Assembly: GCF_001956585.1 (NCBI RefSeq)
Contig: NZ_MSRR01000003.1
Location: forward strand, 159,891 to 223,890
Length of the DNA stretch: 64,000 nt
Reading direction: 5' to 3'
Origin: Actinomyces naeslundii
Lineage (GTDB): Bacteria > Actinomycetota > Actinomycetes > Actinomycetales > Actinomycetaceae
The notes below the pieces were generated by a model. That model was given only the letters and a program-made list of their open reading frames with translations, ran no database searches and was not told the origin of the DNA. Position 1 is the stretch's first letter, and each line of letters starts with the position of its first letter. The position numbers and the translations under genes are program-made. Below are positions 56,535 through 64,000 of this stretch, piece after piece.

Positions 56535-57548
56535 TCAGGCCTCGGAAGCGCGAGACTTCCGAGTGACGGCATCCAGAATGATAGGCGCCAGCCCTCCGCC
56601 GACAATGAGCAGCCCCCCGACCATTCCCACAGGAGTGAGCTTCTCCCCCCAGACGATGAGACCACACAGAATGGCGACAGGGCACTCCCAGTAGGAGATC
56701 GTCGAGTACTCCACGGCAGGGAGATTGCGTCCAGCAACGACCAGGAATCCCAGTGCGAAGAGACCACAGACAAGGAAGAGGGCCACAGCCCACATCCAGT
56801 TGGTGACCGTGAAGGACGCAACGCCGTGCCAGGGCTTCAGGATAACCGACATCGCCAGCGTAGCAGAGGCGGCCCAGAAGAAGTTCCAGACACCGCGTAC
56901 AACCGAGTCCACGTCCTTGCGATAGCCGTAGAAGAACATCGCCAGGCCGTAGAAGACTCCTGACAGCAGGCCAAGAAGGTCTCCTAGTTTCTTCTGAGGG
57001 AACTCAGGAGACGAGGCCGACAGATCCAGCCCGAAAGTGAGACTTCCGTTCTTGAAGTCGATGATTCCGATGGTCAGCAGCATGCCGACGAATACCAGAG
57101 ACAGGAAAATTCCAGAGAGCACGCTGATCTTTTCCTTGCGGAAGATGCGTGCGAGCAGCGCACAGAACAGAGGTCCTGTGTAGATGAGGAAGACGGCGTT
57201 GGCGATCGACGTCATCAGCGTCGAGGAGATATAGCAGCCCAGGGACAGGCCGATCGCTACTCCTCCCAGGATCACGGTGAGGCTCAGGCGGGTGCGCCGG
57301 AACAAGCCGGTCTTCTTAGTGAGAACCAGGATAAGAATGAAGCCGAGCAGCCCAACGGTCATACGCCCGAAGGCAAGGAACGATCCGATGACGGACTTGT
57401 CGGCGTCAGCAAGACCGGCGGTCGTGCCACGGCTGATGGTGCCGACGAGCCCCATCCCGGTGGCGGAGAGAAGCATGGCAATGGCGCCAAGCTTCTTGTT
57501 CATCACGTACTCTGTGACAGAGGATTCAGCGGACGAAGTCTGTGACAT
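56535..57548 (-). CDS. EamA/DMT-family transporter
   Basis: 337 aa, about ten hydrophobic helices in two EamA halves (LGAIAMLLSATGMGLVGTIS..., LGLLSGVFYGLAMFFYGYR...). Start ATG 57548 with AGGAG 11 nt upstream; ATG 57503 (MNKKLG) is an alternative. A polar loop between helices 5 and 6 (FKNGSLTFGLDLSASSPEFPQKK) is longer than usual. Lies downstream of the amidinotransferase gene on the same strand but behind a hairpin. Such proteins usually export amino acids or small organic molecules; a guanidino or amino-acid substrate is an inference from position. Confidence 0.78.
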   Translation of the reverse strand: MSQTSSAESSVTEYVMNKKLGAIAMLLSATGMGLVGTISRGTTAGLADADKSVIGSFLAFGRMTVGLLGFILILVLTKKTGLFRRTRLSLTVILGGVAIGLSLGCYISSTLMTSIANAVFLIYTGPLFCALLARIFRKEKISVLSGIFLSLVFVGMLLTIGIIDFKNGSLTFGLDLSASSPEFPQKKLGDLLGLLSGVFYGLAMFFYGYRKDVDSVVRGVWNFFWAASATLAMSVILKPWHGVASFTVTNWMWAVALFLVCGLFALGFLVVAGRNLPAVEYSTISYWECPVAILCGLIVWGEKLTPVGMVGGLLIVGGGLAPIILDAVTRKSRASEA

Positions 57549-57683
57549 GGCAGTTTTGTCTCCTGAGTTCCCCCGGCATGCACAGCAGATCGGCATCATT
57601 GCCAGATCTCACGCGGTCAGTTCGGCCGCAGCCAGTTCAACGGAGCGTCCGACGGCCGCGCTGCGAAGAGCAGAGCCGGGAAC

Positions 57684-57726
57684 GGTGCGGGGCGGCAGCC
57701 CGATCCATGAGCTACCGCCCCGCACC
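57684..57726 (-). terminator. Terminator after the amidinotransferase gene
   Basis: GGTGCGGGGCGG (57684-57695) pairs perfectly with CCGCCCCGCACC (57715-57726), 19-nt loop, 10 nt past the stop codon. Confidence 0.7.
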
Positions 57727-57735
57727 CCTAGAGAA

Positions 57736-58863
57736 TCAGACCAGAGTCGGGTCAGCGACCTGGTTGGGGAAGTAGTCCTCGCAGCCACCCTCACGGTAGA
57801 CGTCCGCGGTCGCGCAGTGGAGACCACCGCCGAAGGCGTAGGCGTCACGGAAGGGAACCGGGATGACGTTCATGCCCAGCTTGTCCATCTGCTCCATCTG
57901 GTGGACCTCGCTGGCCTCAACACACACGGTCTTGTGGTCGATGACGAGGCAGTTCATGGACAGCCAGACGGAGGAGTAGCACAGCGGCGGCGGAACCTCG
58001 TGGGCCGGGGGAGCGGCGTCGACGATCTGCCAGTCGTTGGCCTCGAAGATCTTGCGCTGTTCCTCGGGCAGGCGGCGGTGCGGGTTGTTGATGATGAGCC
58101 CGGGACGCAGCGGCACGAAGGTGGCGTCGATGTGGATCGGGTAGGGGTCGCCGGGGAAGTTCACCGCGTGCACCCGCAGGTCGGGGTAGTAACGCTTGAA
58201 CCACTCCATCGCCTTGCGGTTGGTGGTCAGGCCGTGCTGGATGAACAGGTCCTTACCCACGCGCATGACGTCAGCGGCGTCCCACATCGGCTCAACCTCG
58301 GTGGTCACGAAGTCCTTGGCGGCGGTGCGCTCAAGGCGCTCCTCCAAGGAGATCCGCTCGTCGTAGTAGTTGTGCTTGTAGGACTTGTCCGTCAGCCGAG
58401 GACGAGGCGCCTGGGTCCACTTGAACTCCGGGTCCTCCTCGAAGTACTGGTTCATGAGGGGCCAGTAGGCGAGGTACTCGAAGTACCGGCACCGGAACGA
58501 GTTGGCCGACGACATGATCTCGTCACCGATGGTCAGCAGGATGTCGCGCGGCGGCATCTGGGTGAAGCCCGACTCCGTACGGAAGTCAGGCGTCTGGATG
58601 GCCTGGTTCCACTGCAGCGGTGTGGGCCGGTCCACCTTGACGCCCAGTCCCTCCAGGATCTTGACGTAGTTGTCAAGCTGCTCGTTAGCGGCCTCGACGG
58701 TGGCGGTGGGACGGGGGCCCCACATGCCGCGCATCTCGGAGTCGATCGGCACCTTCTCAGAGGTGGCGGGCTCCTCAGGAGGAATAACCGAGAAGTCCGC
58801 GCGTCCGACGATGACGTGCTTGAGCGGGTCGAAGTCGTTCCAAGAGTTGACGATCTTCGTCAT
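57736..58863 (-). CDS. Arginine:X amidinotransferase (glycine amidinotransferase-like)
   Basis: Transfers the amidino group of arginine to an amine, giving ornithine plus a guanidino product. 375 aa, full length for the AGAT/StrB1 family. Catalytic set visible: WDAADVMRVG (Asp), HIDATFVPL (His-Asp), and the nucleophile Cys in FGGGLHCATADV. Early NSWNDFDPLKHVIVG and substrate loop region MNCLVIDHKTVCVEASEVHQ are also typical. GGGAG lies 10 nt before ATG 58863. It sits directly downstream of the arcABC genes, sharing the same arginine/ornithine chemistry. Acceptor (glycine, lysine, an inosamine or other) cannot be told. Confidence 0.85.
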   Translation of the reverse strand: MTKIVNSWNDFDPLKHVIVGRADFSVIPPEEPATSEKVPIDSEMRGMWGPRPTATVEAANEQLDNYVKILEGLGVKVDRPTPLQWNQAIQTPDFRTESGFTQMPPRDILLTIGDEIMSSANSFRCRYFEYLAYWPLMNQYFEEDPEFKWTQAPRPRLTDKSYKHNYYDERISLEERLERTAAKDFVTTEVEPMWDAADVMRVGKDLFIQHGLTTNRKAMEWFKRYYPDLRVHAVNFPGDPYPIHIDATFVPLRPGLIINNPHRRLPEEQRKIFEANDWQIVDAAPPAHEVPPPLCYSSVWLSMNCLVIDHKTVCVEASEVHQMEQMDKLGMNVIPVPFRDAYAFGGGLHCATADVYREGGCEDYFPNQVADPTLV

Positions 58864-58924
58864 GAGTGAGTCACTCCCTTGTGCTCGTTGTGTGGTGTGT
58901 GAATTGAGACAGGTAAATATGTCT
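58864..58924 (-). promoter_or_regulatory. Leader of the amidinotransferase gene with two inverted repeats
   Basis: GAGTGA-G-TCACTC (58864-58876) abuts the start codon and AGACA-N8-TGTCT (58907-58924) lies upstream. A TAGAAT-like -10 is near 58953-58958 on the minus strand. The first palindrome overlaps the ribosome-site spacer, so it could control translation or bind a regulator. Confidence 0.4.
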
Positions 58925-59073
58925 GTGGCTCAATACTGTCATTCTACTCTAAAAGAACCTTAAACGCGGCCCTAGGAGTATCTGTATAAATGAATGATAG
59001 CTGAACCGTGGCGTGGTTATATGTGGTTGACGGTTCTCACCACCTCCTTGAAGGACCGATGCCGTCGTTCCGG

Positions 59074-60054
59074 TCAGGCCCTGCGAATACGGGTGTCAAG
59101 CTGCTCGGGAATCGGGGGATGAATATCGTCGGGGCCACCGTAGTTGCCCCCGGGTGTCACGATAGTCCCTGCCTGACCGTCAATGATGGAAACGGCGTCC
59201 TCAAGACGGCCGATTGCCGCCATGTCTCCAGTCAGCTCAACAAATCGGCACACCGCCTCGACCTTTGGCCCCATGGATCCACTGGGAAGGCCCATGGCGC
59301 GCAGCTCTGCCGGCGTGGCCCGCGGAACCTGTTTCTGGTTCTCGGTGCCGAAGTCCTCAAAGACGCCGTCGACGTCGGTGAGAATGAGAAGCGCGTCAGC
59401 CTCAAGCGCCTCGGCCATGACCGATGCGGTCAGATCCTTGTCGATCACGGCCTCAATGCCCTTGAGCTTGCCCTCTTCGCTGCGGATGACGGGAACTCCG
59501 CCTCCACCGGAGCACACGACGATGGCACCGGCCTCCAGGAGCGTGCGCACCAGCCGGGTCTCGATGACCCGCTGCGGCTTGGGGGAGCCGACGACGCGAC
59601 GGTAGTGCTCGCCATCGGGCTTGACCACCCAGCCGCGTTCCTCGGCCAGCTTCTCGGCCTCTTCCTTGGTGTAGACCTCGCCGACGAACTTGGTGGGGTT
59701 GGAGAAGGCCGGGTCCCCAGCCATGACCAGGGTCTGGTTGACCATCGCGGCCACGTGGCGCCCCGGCAGGGCGTTCTGCATGGCCTGGAGTAACCAGTAG
59801 CCGATCATGCCCTGGGTCTGAGCACCGAGGGTGTCGAACGGGTAGGGCTCAGAGAGGCGCTCGTCGTTGGCGGACTCCAGGGCCAGTACGCCCACCTGAG
59901 GGCCGTTGCCGTGGGTGAGGACCAGCTCGTGCTTTTCCGCCAGCTTCGCCAGCTCACGCGCTGCCACCTCGACATTGTGGATCTGGGTGCGGGCGTCGGG
60001 TTTCTCACCCCGGCGCAGCAGGGCGTTTCCGCCGAGGGCAACAACGATTCTCAT
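59074..60054 (-). CDS. arcC: Carbamate kinase
   Basis: Carbamoyl phosphate + ADP to ATP, CO2 and NH3: the energy-yielding last step of the arginine deiminase pathway. 326 aa. VVALGGNALLRRGEKP, LTHGNGPQVGVLAL, VVCSGGGGVPVI, VIDKDLTASVMAEAL, LTDVDGVFEDFG and GSMGPKVEA are conserved. Starts 3 nt after the arcB stop. Confidence 0.95.
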   Translation of the reverse strand: MRIVVALGGNALLRRGEKPDARTQIHNVEVAARELAKLAEKHELVLTHGNGPQVGVLALESANDERLSEPYPFDTLGAQTQGMIGYWLLQAMQNALPGRHVAAMVNQTLVMAGDPAFSNPTKFVGEVYTKEEAEKLAEERGWVVKPDGEHYRRVVGSPKPQRVIETRLVRTLLEAGAIVVCSGGGGVPVIRSEEGKLKGIEAVIDKDLTASVMAEALEADALLILTDVDGVFEDFGTENQKQVPRATPAELRAMGLPSGSMGPKVEAVCRFVELTGDMAAIGRLEDAVSIIDGQAGTIVTPGGNYGGPDDIHPPIPEQLDTRIRRA

Positions 60055-60057
60055 GAC

Positions 60058-61065
60058 TCAGTCCCACTCTCCGAGAGTCGCGACCATCACGGCCTTGATG
60101 GTGTGCATGCGGTTCTCGGCCTGGTCGAAGGCGACGTTGCGCTCGGTCTCGAAGACGTCGTCGGTGACCTCCAGGCCGTCCATGCCCGTCTTGGTGAAGA
60201 TGTCCTCACCCACGGTGGTGTTGCGGTCGTGGAAGGCCGGCAGGCAGTGGAGGAACTTCACGTCGGGGTTGCCGGTGGCCTCCACCATCTCGGCGTTGAC
60301 CTGGTAGGGGTGCAGCAGCGCGATGCGCTGGTCCCAGACCTCCTTGGGCTCACCCATGGAGACCCACACATCGGTGTAGAGGAAGTCGACGCCCTTGACG
60401 CCCTCGGCAACGTCGTCGGTGACGAGAATCCGGGCGCCGCTGTCCTTCGCCAGCCTCTCGGCCTGGGCCACCACCTCAGGAGTGGTCTGCAGCTCCTTGG
60501 GCCCCACCATCCGCACGTCCATCCCCATGAGGGCCGCCGAGATGAGCAGCGAGTTGGCGACGTTGTTGCGGGCGTCGCCGAGGTAGGCGAAGGAGATCTC
60601 CTCGATCGGCTTGCCGGCGTGCTCCAGCATGGTGAGCTGGTCGGCCAGCATCTGGGTGGGGTGCCACTCGTCGGTCAGCCCGTTCCACACCGGCACACCG
60701 GAGAGCTCGGCCAGCGCCTCGACGTGCTCCTGCTTCTTGCCTCGGAACTCGATGCCGTCGTAGAAGCGGCCCAGCACCCGGGCGGTGTCCGCCACGGACT
60801 CCTTGTGCCCCATCTGCGAGCCCGAGGGGTCCAGGTAGGTGACGTGCGCGCCCTGGTCGTAGGCGGCGACCTCGAAGGAGCAACGGGTGCGCGTGGAGGT
60901 CTTCTCGAAGATGAGGGCAATGTTCTTGTCCGTCAGCCGCTTGACCTCGCGGCCGGCCTTCTTGGCCTCCTTGAGATCAGCCGCCAGCTGGAGCAGGGAG
61001 CCCCACTCCTTAGCGGTGAAGTCAAGCTCCTTGAGGAAGTTGCGGTTGTGCAGGGGGTGGGTCAT
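60058..61065 (-). CDS. arcB: Ornithine carbamoyltransferase, catabolic
   Basis: Phosphorolyses citrulline to ornithine and carbamoyl phosphate. 335 aa. [66 protein letters not shown]. Operon position between arcA and arcC points to the catabolic enzyme; sequence alone does not separate it from ArgF. Confidence 0.94.
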   Translation of the reverse strand: MTHPLHNRNFLKELDFTAKEWGSLLQLAADLKEAKKAGREVKRLTDKNIALIFEKTSTRTRCSFEVAAYDQGAHVTYLDPSGSQMGHKESVADTARVLGRFYDGIEFRGKKQEHVEALAELSGVPVWNGLTDEWHPTQMLADQLTMLEHAGKPIEEISFAYLGDARNNVANSLLISAALMGMDVRMVGPKELQTTPEVVAQAERLAKDSGARILVTDDVAEGVKGVDFLYTDVWVSMGEPKEVWDQRIALLHPYQVNAEMVEATGNPDVKFLHCLPAFHDRNTTVGEDIFTKTGMDGLEVTDDVFETERNVAFDQAENRMHTIKAVMVATLGEWD

Positions 61066-61148
61066 GAGGACTCCTTCTTCTTCGTCCAGATGTTGAGTGG
61101 GTGATGGGTTTTCTTCATTGACGCCGAAGGCGCCGACGGGGGACCGTA

Positions 61149-62372
61149 TCAGGCGACCGGGTCTCGCAGAATCGGACAGCTCATGCAGTGCGGGCCACCG
61201 CGTCCGCGCCCGACCTCCGAGCCCGGGATCGTCAAGACCTCGATACCGCGGGAGGTGAGGTACTCGTTGGTGTTGACGTTACGCTCGTAGGCGACGATGA
61301 CGCCGGGGGCGATGGCCAGCGAGTTGGAGCCGTCGTCCCACTGCTCGCGTGCGGCGGCCATCGAGTCCTGAGGCGTGATGAGGACGGTGAGGTCGTCGAT
61401 GCCCAGCGCCTGGGCGATGACGCGGTACATGTCCTCCGGGGCGTTGCGGGTGACGCTGATCTGTCCGTTGCTTCCGGGACGCACAGTGAGCGTCGGCAGC
61501 ATCCCCAGGCCTCCGTAGACGGTGAAGGTGCCGACGTCGACCATGGTCATGACCGTGTCCAGGTGCATCTGCGCGCGCGTCCGCTTCATCTCGACGGCGA
61601 CGATCTGGTTGACCTTCCCACCGGCGAAGAGTCTTCTGGCGAGTCTCTCGATGCCCTGGGCGGTAGTGCGCTCTGAGACGCCGACCAGCACGGCGCCGTT
61701 GCCGATGATCTGGACGTCGCCTCCCTCGACCGTGGCGGGGCCGGCCTGGGTGCCCTCGGACCACACGGGGAAGTCTGCGCTCGCGAAGCGGGGGTGCCAG
61801 CGGTAGATCGCCTCGTAGTTGATGGTTTCGCGCTGCCTGGCCTGCATCATCATCGAGTTGATGGACACGCCGTTGTAGATCCAGCACGACGTGTCTCGGG
61901 TGAACAGGTGGTTGGGCAGCGGGGCCAGGAGCAGGTCGTCGTCGTTCATGGAGGCCAGCACCAGGGAGTCCGGGCAGGAGGTGCGCTCCAGCAGCTCGGC
62001 CTTGGTGATGCCGGCGACGAGGATCTCGGCCAGGTCGGCTCCGGACAGCCCCTGAGCCAGGGCCCGCAACGGCTCGGCAGCAATGGGGCCGTTGGTGTTC
62101 TCGTTGACGACCCGGTCCAGGACATAGTCCCTGGCCTCGGGCACCTCGAGGGTCTCGGCCAGCAGGTCGCTGAGGTAGAGAACCTCGACGTCACGATCGG
62201 TCAGCACGCGTGCGAACTGATCGTGCTCCTCCTGGGCCCTCTCGAGCCACAGGACGTCATCGAACAGAAGATGATCCTTGTTCTGCGGGGTGAGCCGGAG
62301 CATCTCACCCCCGGGCCTGTGCAGGATGACCTGCCGAAGCCTCCCGATTTCGGAATCCACGGAAAGACCCAT
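61149..62372 (-). CDS. arcA: Arginine deiminase
   Basis: Arginine to citrulline and ammonia; first step of the ADI pathway that gives ATP and acid resistance. 407 aa. [44 protein letters not shown], catalytic His in [13 protein letters not shown] and Cys in [16 protein letters not shown] 6 nt before ATG 62372. First gene of arcABC; the arginine/ornithine antiporter ArcD is not in the window and the nearby MHS or EamA transporters may substitute. Confidence 0.96.
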   Translation of the reverse strand: MGLSVDSEIGRLRQVILHRPGGEMLRLTPQNKDHLLFDDVLWLERAQEEHDQFARVLTDRDVEVLYLSDLLAETLEVPEARDYVLDRVVNENTNGPIAAEPLRALAQGLSGADLAEILVAGITKAELLERTSCPDSLVLASMNDDDLLLAPLPNHLFTRDTSCWIYNGVSINSMMMQARQRETINYEAIYRWHPRFASADFPVWSEGTQAGPATVEGGDVQIIGNGAVLVGVSERTTAQGIERLARRLFAGGKVNQIVAVEMKRTRAQMHLDTVMTMVDVGTFTVYGGLGMLPTLTVRPGSNGQISVTRNAPEDMYRVIAQALGIDDLTVLITPQDSMAAAREQWDDGSNSLAIAPGVIVAYERNVNTNEYLTSRGIEVLTIPGSEVGRGRGGPHCMSCPILRDPVA

Positions 62373-62444
62373 GACTCCCTCTCTGACACAGCACTGTGCC
62401 GGTAATGCGGATCATGACGCACATCATGCGCCTGATGATTGAAA

Positions 62445-62479
62445 TGGTACGGCTGTACCGGATTGGTACGAGCGTACCA
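62445..62479. promoter_or_regulatory. Two tandem TGGTAC palindromes upstream of arcA
   Basis: GGTAC-GGCT-GTACC (62446-62459) and TGGTACG-AG-CGTACCA (62464-62479) share one half-site consensus and lie 19 bp centre to centre, about two helical turns. TGGT-N-ACCA sites are typical of GntR/FadR-family regulators. They sit ~75-110 bp before the arcA start, over the probable promoter. No matching regulator gene is present in the window. Confidence 0.6.
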
Positions 62480-62577
62480 GTGTTCGCGAGTGTTGGAAAC
62501 CCCTTGGGAGAAGGAAGTTCGAAGTAGGTTGATCAAGCAGGTGCGGTCGGCATGTGACATACGTCCTAGATGATGTT

Positions 62578-62606
62578 GTCACGTTCTGTACTACTGCAGA
62601 CGTGAC
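62578..62606. repeat. Inverted repeat GTCACGT/ACGTGAC
   Basis: Perfect 7-bp arms at 62578-62584 and 62600-62606 with a 15-nt spacer that itself contains CTGTA and TGCAG. Candidate regulator site for either divergent gene. Confidence 0.4.
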
Positions 62607-62744
62607 CTTACATACAGTTGGTTTGGGGGTGAATTTGTAGGTGGCATACAAAACCTGAGCGCTTTCGAAATCAGGCCTCATGCTCGCGCCAACAGCCGTG
62701 CCGTCTCGGCGGCATACGGCGGCTCCGTGGAAGGATACCGAGGT

Positions 62745-63416
62745 ATGACCGTGCCGAGCCCCGACGCTGAGTCCATCCGCCCCTCTGGCCGCGTGAACGC
62801 CGTCGTTCTCGACTACGGCAACGTCCTGTACACCTGGGAGCCGATAGCTGCCGTCGCCGGATACGTCTCGCCGGAGGCGTGGGACGAGTTCGTGGCCGAC
62901 GGCGGCTTTCTCGCCTGGAACGAACGACTGGATCTGGGGACCCCTTTCGAGCAGGTGCTCGCCGACTATGCCCTGGCTCATCCGGATCGCCCGGACTGGG
63001 CGGAGATCCTGTCCTTGTACCGCCAACGCTTCACAGCCTCGCTGACCGGTCCTGTTGCCGGCATGGCGAGTCTGCTCGACGAGCTCCTGAAGGAGGGCGT
63101 GGTGCTGTACGGCCTGACCAACTTCGACGCCGCCCCTTTCGAGAGGGCCCGGCTCCTGGTACCTCAGCTCGAGCACTTCAGCGGCATCGTGGTCTCCGGG
63201 CGCGAGCACCTGGCCAAGCCGGACGACGCCATCTTCGAGCTGCTCCTGGAACGCTACGGCCTCCACGCCGCCAGCACCCTGTTCGTCGACGACTCCATGG
63301 TCAACATCCGGGCGGCCGGCAGGCTGGGCCTACGCACCCATCACTTCACCGGGGCGGGGCGGCTGCGCGCCGAGCTCGTCGCTACGGGGCTGCTTCCCAC
63401 GCCGGACCGGAGGTGA
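62745..63416 (+). CDS. HAD-superfamily hydrolase (YihX-like, subfamily IA)
   Basis: 223 aa from ATG 62745 with AAGGA 9 nt upstream; an earlier in-frame GTG at 62727 is less likely. Motif I is VVLDYGNVLYTW: the usual second Asp is replaced as in YihX-type sugar phosphatases (DxGNV). Motif II YGLTNFD, motif III Lys in HLAKPDDAIFE, motif IV LFVDDSMVNIRAAGRLG. A small-molecule phosphatase with unknown substrate. Adjacent to fmt, marking the return of backbone genes. Confidence 0.85.
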   Translation: MTVPSPDAESIRPSGRVNAVVLDYGNVLYTWEPIAAVAGYVSPEAWDEFVADGGFLAWNERLDLGTPFEQVLADYALAHPDRPDWAEILSLYRQRFTASLTGPVAGMASLLDELLKEGVVLYGLTNFDAAPFERARLLVPQLEHFSGIVVSGREHLAKPDDAIFELLLERYGLHAASTLFVDDSMVNIRAAGRLGLRTHHFTGAGRLRAELVATGLLPTPDRR

Positions 63417-63442
63417 ACCCGGCATTCGGCGGTGTGGCGCCG

Positions 63443-63448
63443 TAGACT
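63443..63448 (+). promoter_or_regulatory. -10 box of fmt (leaderless)
   Basis: TAGACT, then 7 nt, then ATG 63456; no Shine-Dalgarno. Confidence 0.5.
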
Positions 63449-63455
63449 CAACCTC

Positions 63456-64000
63456 ATGCGTGTGCTTTTCGCCGGAACTCCCGAGGTAGCCCTGCCCACG
63501 TTGGAGGCCCTCATCGCCAGTGAGCACGACGTCGTCGGAGTCCTCACTCGTGCGGACGCACGTAGGGGGCGCGGCCGCACGCTGCACCCCTCACCAGTGG
63601 CGGCCGTGGCTCGTCAGGCCGGTCTGGACGTCCGCACTCCGGCCACGCTCAGGGGAGAGGAGGGCCAGGAGGTAGGGGACTGGATGCGCAGTCTCAAGGC
63701 CGACGTCGCTGTCGTGGTCGCATACGGGTGCCTGGTGCCTACCGATCTGCTGGATGTACCCGAGCACGGATGGTTGAACCTCCACTTCTCCCTGTTGCCG
63801 GCCTGGCGCGGAGCCGCACCCGTCCAGCGGGCGATCATTGCCGGTGAGGAGGTGACCGGCGCCTGCGTGTTCCGTCTTGAGGAGGGGCTTGACACCGGGC
63901 CCGTCTACGGTCGCATCACCGAGGCGATCAGCACGACCGACACCAGCGGGGACCTCCTGGAGCGGTTGGCGCGGGACGGAGCCCCTCTGGTGCTCGACGT
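63456..64000 (+). CDS. fmt: Methionyl-tRNA formyltransferase, 3' end cut by window
   Basis: Formylates initiator Met-tRNA. The first ~181 residues are visible: [48 protein letters not shown] and the catalytic [20 protein letters not shown] (formyl-THF site H-x-SLLP). The gene continues beyond the window. Confidence 0.95.
   Translation, partial: MRVLFAGTPEVALPTLEALIASEHDVVGVLTRADARRGRGRTLHPSPVAAVARQAGLDVRTPATLRGEEGQEVGDWMRSLKADVAVVVAYGCLVPTDLLDVPEHGWLNLHFSLLPAWRGAAPVQRAIIAGEEVTGACVFRLEEGLDTGPVYGRITEAISTTDTSGDLLERLARDGAPLVLD

Larger units (their letters stand above)
62373..62744. other. Divergent promoter region arcA / HAD gene
   Basis: About 370 bp, noncoding. It holds three inverted-repeat systems: CACAG-CA-CTGTG (62387-62398) in the arcA leader, the tandem TGGTAC palindromes (62445-62479), and GTCACGT-N15-ACGTGAC (62578-62606). 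No gene seen. Confidence 0.6.

Noticed and set aside
57549-57735. Possible guanidine (ykkC-type) riboswitch before the EamA transporter
   Set aside because: Looked for because of the amidinotransferase neighbour; the segment mostly holds a GC-rich terminator hairpin and none of the conserved riboswitch loops I could recognise. A covariance-model search would settle it.
59008-59793. Plus-strand open frame of 261 codons
   Set aside because: Antisense to arcC.

Overview
The window is a high-GC actinobacterial chromosome segment, most likely from an oral-type Actinomyces (inference). The evidence is strong third-position GC, GTG starts, the actinobacterial mIHF gene, a PriA without its ATPase motifs, the order aspS-rarA-rpsD-alaS-ruvX-mltG-aro-efp-nusB-pyr-mihF-gmk-rpoZ-coaBC-metK-priA-fmt, and an arginine deiminase operon. 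No tRNA, rRNA or CRISPR array was seen.

1-7.7 kb: a DEAD-box RNA helicase (minus, cut by the window edge); a three-gene ABC importer of the sulfonate/nitrate/taurine class (minus) preceded by a 32-codon leader ORF with four consecutive cysteine codons near its end, a likely cysteine-sensing attenuator; and a Fes-like siderophore esterase (plus). 8-11.2 kb: two adjacent secreted, membrane-anchored surface proteins, the first with a probable C-terminal frameshift. 11.4-20 kb: aspS, an alpha/beta hydrolase, a decayed ISAs1-type transposase, a transmembrane Ser/Thr kinase, a metallothionein/SmtB-type repressor pair, a glycerophosphodiesterase, a YrdC/Sua5 protein and rarA.

20-49.2 kb is a dense housekeeping block: rpsD, alaS, ruvX-mltG-aroE, aroC, an aroK-aroB fusion followed by a degenerate shikimate-kinase-like gene, efp-nusB, three accessory genes (membrane protein, NAD-binding oxidoreductase, GH16 enzyme), the translationally coupled pyrR-pyrB-pyrC-carA-carB-pyrF operon with a PyrR-type RNA site overlapping the pyrR leader, then mihF, gmk, rpoZ, coaBC, metK and priA.

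49.2-62.7 kb looks like an inserted accessory region between priA and fmt. It holds a TetR regulator, an AT-rich patch with a small secreted Cys-containing protein, wrecks of at least four IS families (IS3, IS5, IS110 twice, IS1634-like), an MHS/MFS transporter with an internal duplication, an EamA transporter, an arginine:X amidinotransferase, and the arginine deiminase operon arcA-arcB-arcC read leftward from a promoter region with two tandem TGGTAC palindromes. The right end resumes the backbone with a HAD hydrolase and fmt (cut by the window edge).

A recurring regulatory feature is a -10 box TAnnnT placed 6-7 nt before a start codon with no Shine-Dalgarno sequence. It precedes at least ten genes here and implies widespread leaderless mRNAs.
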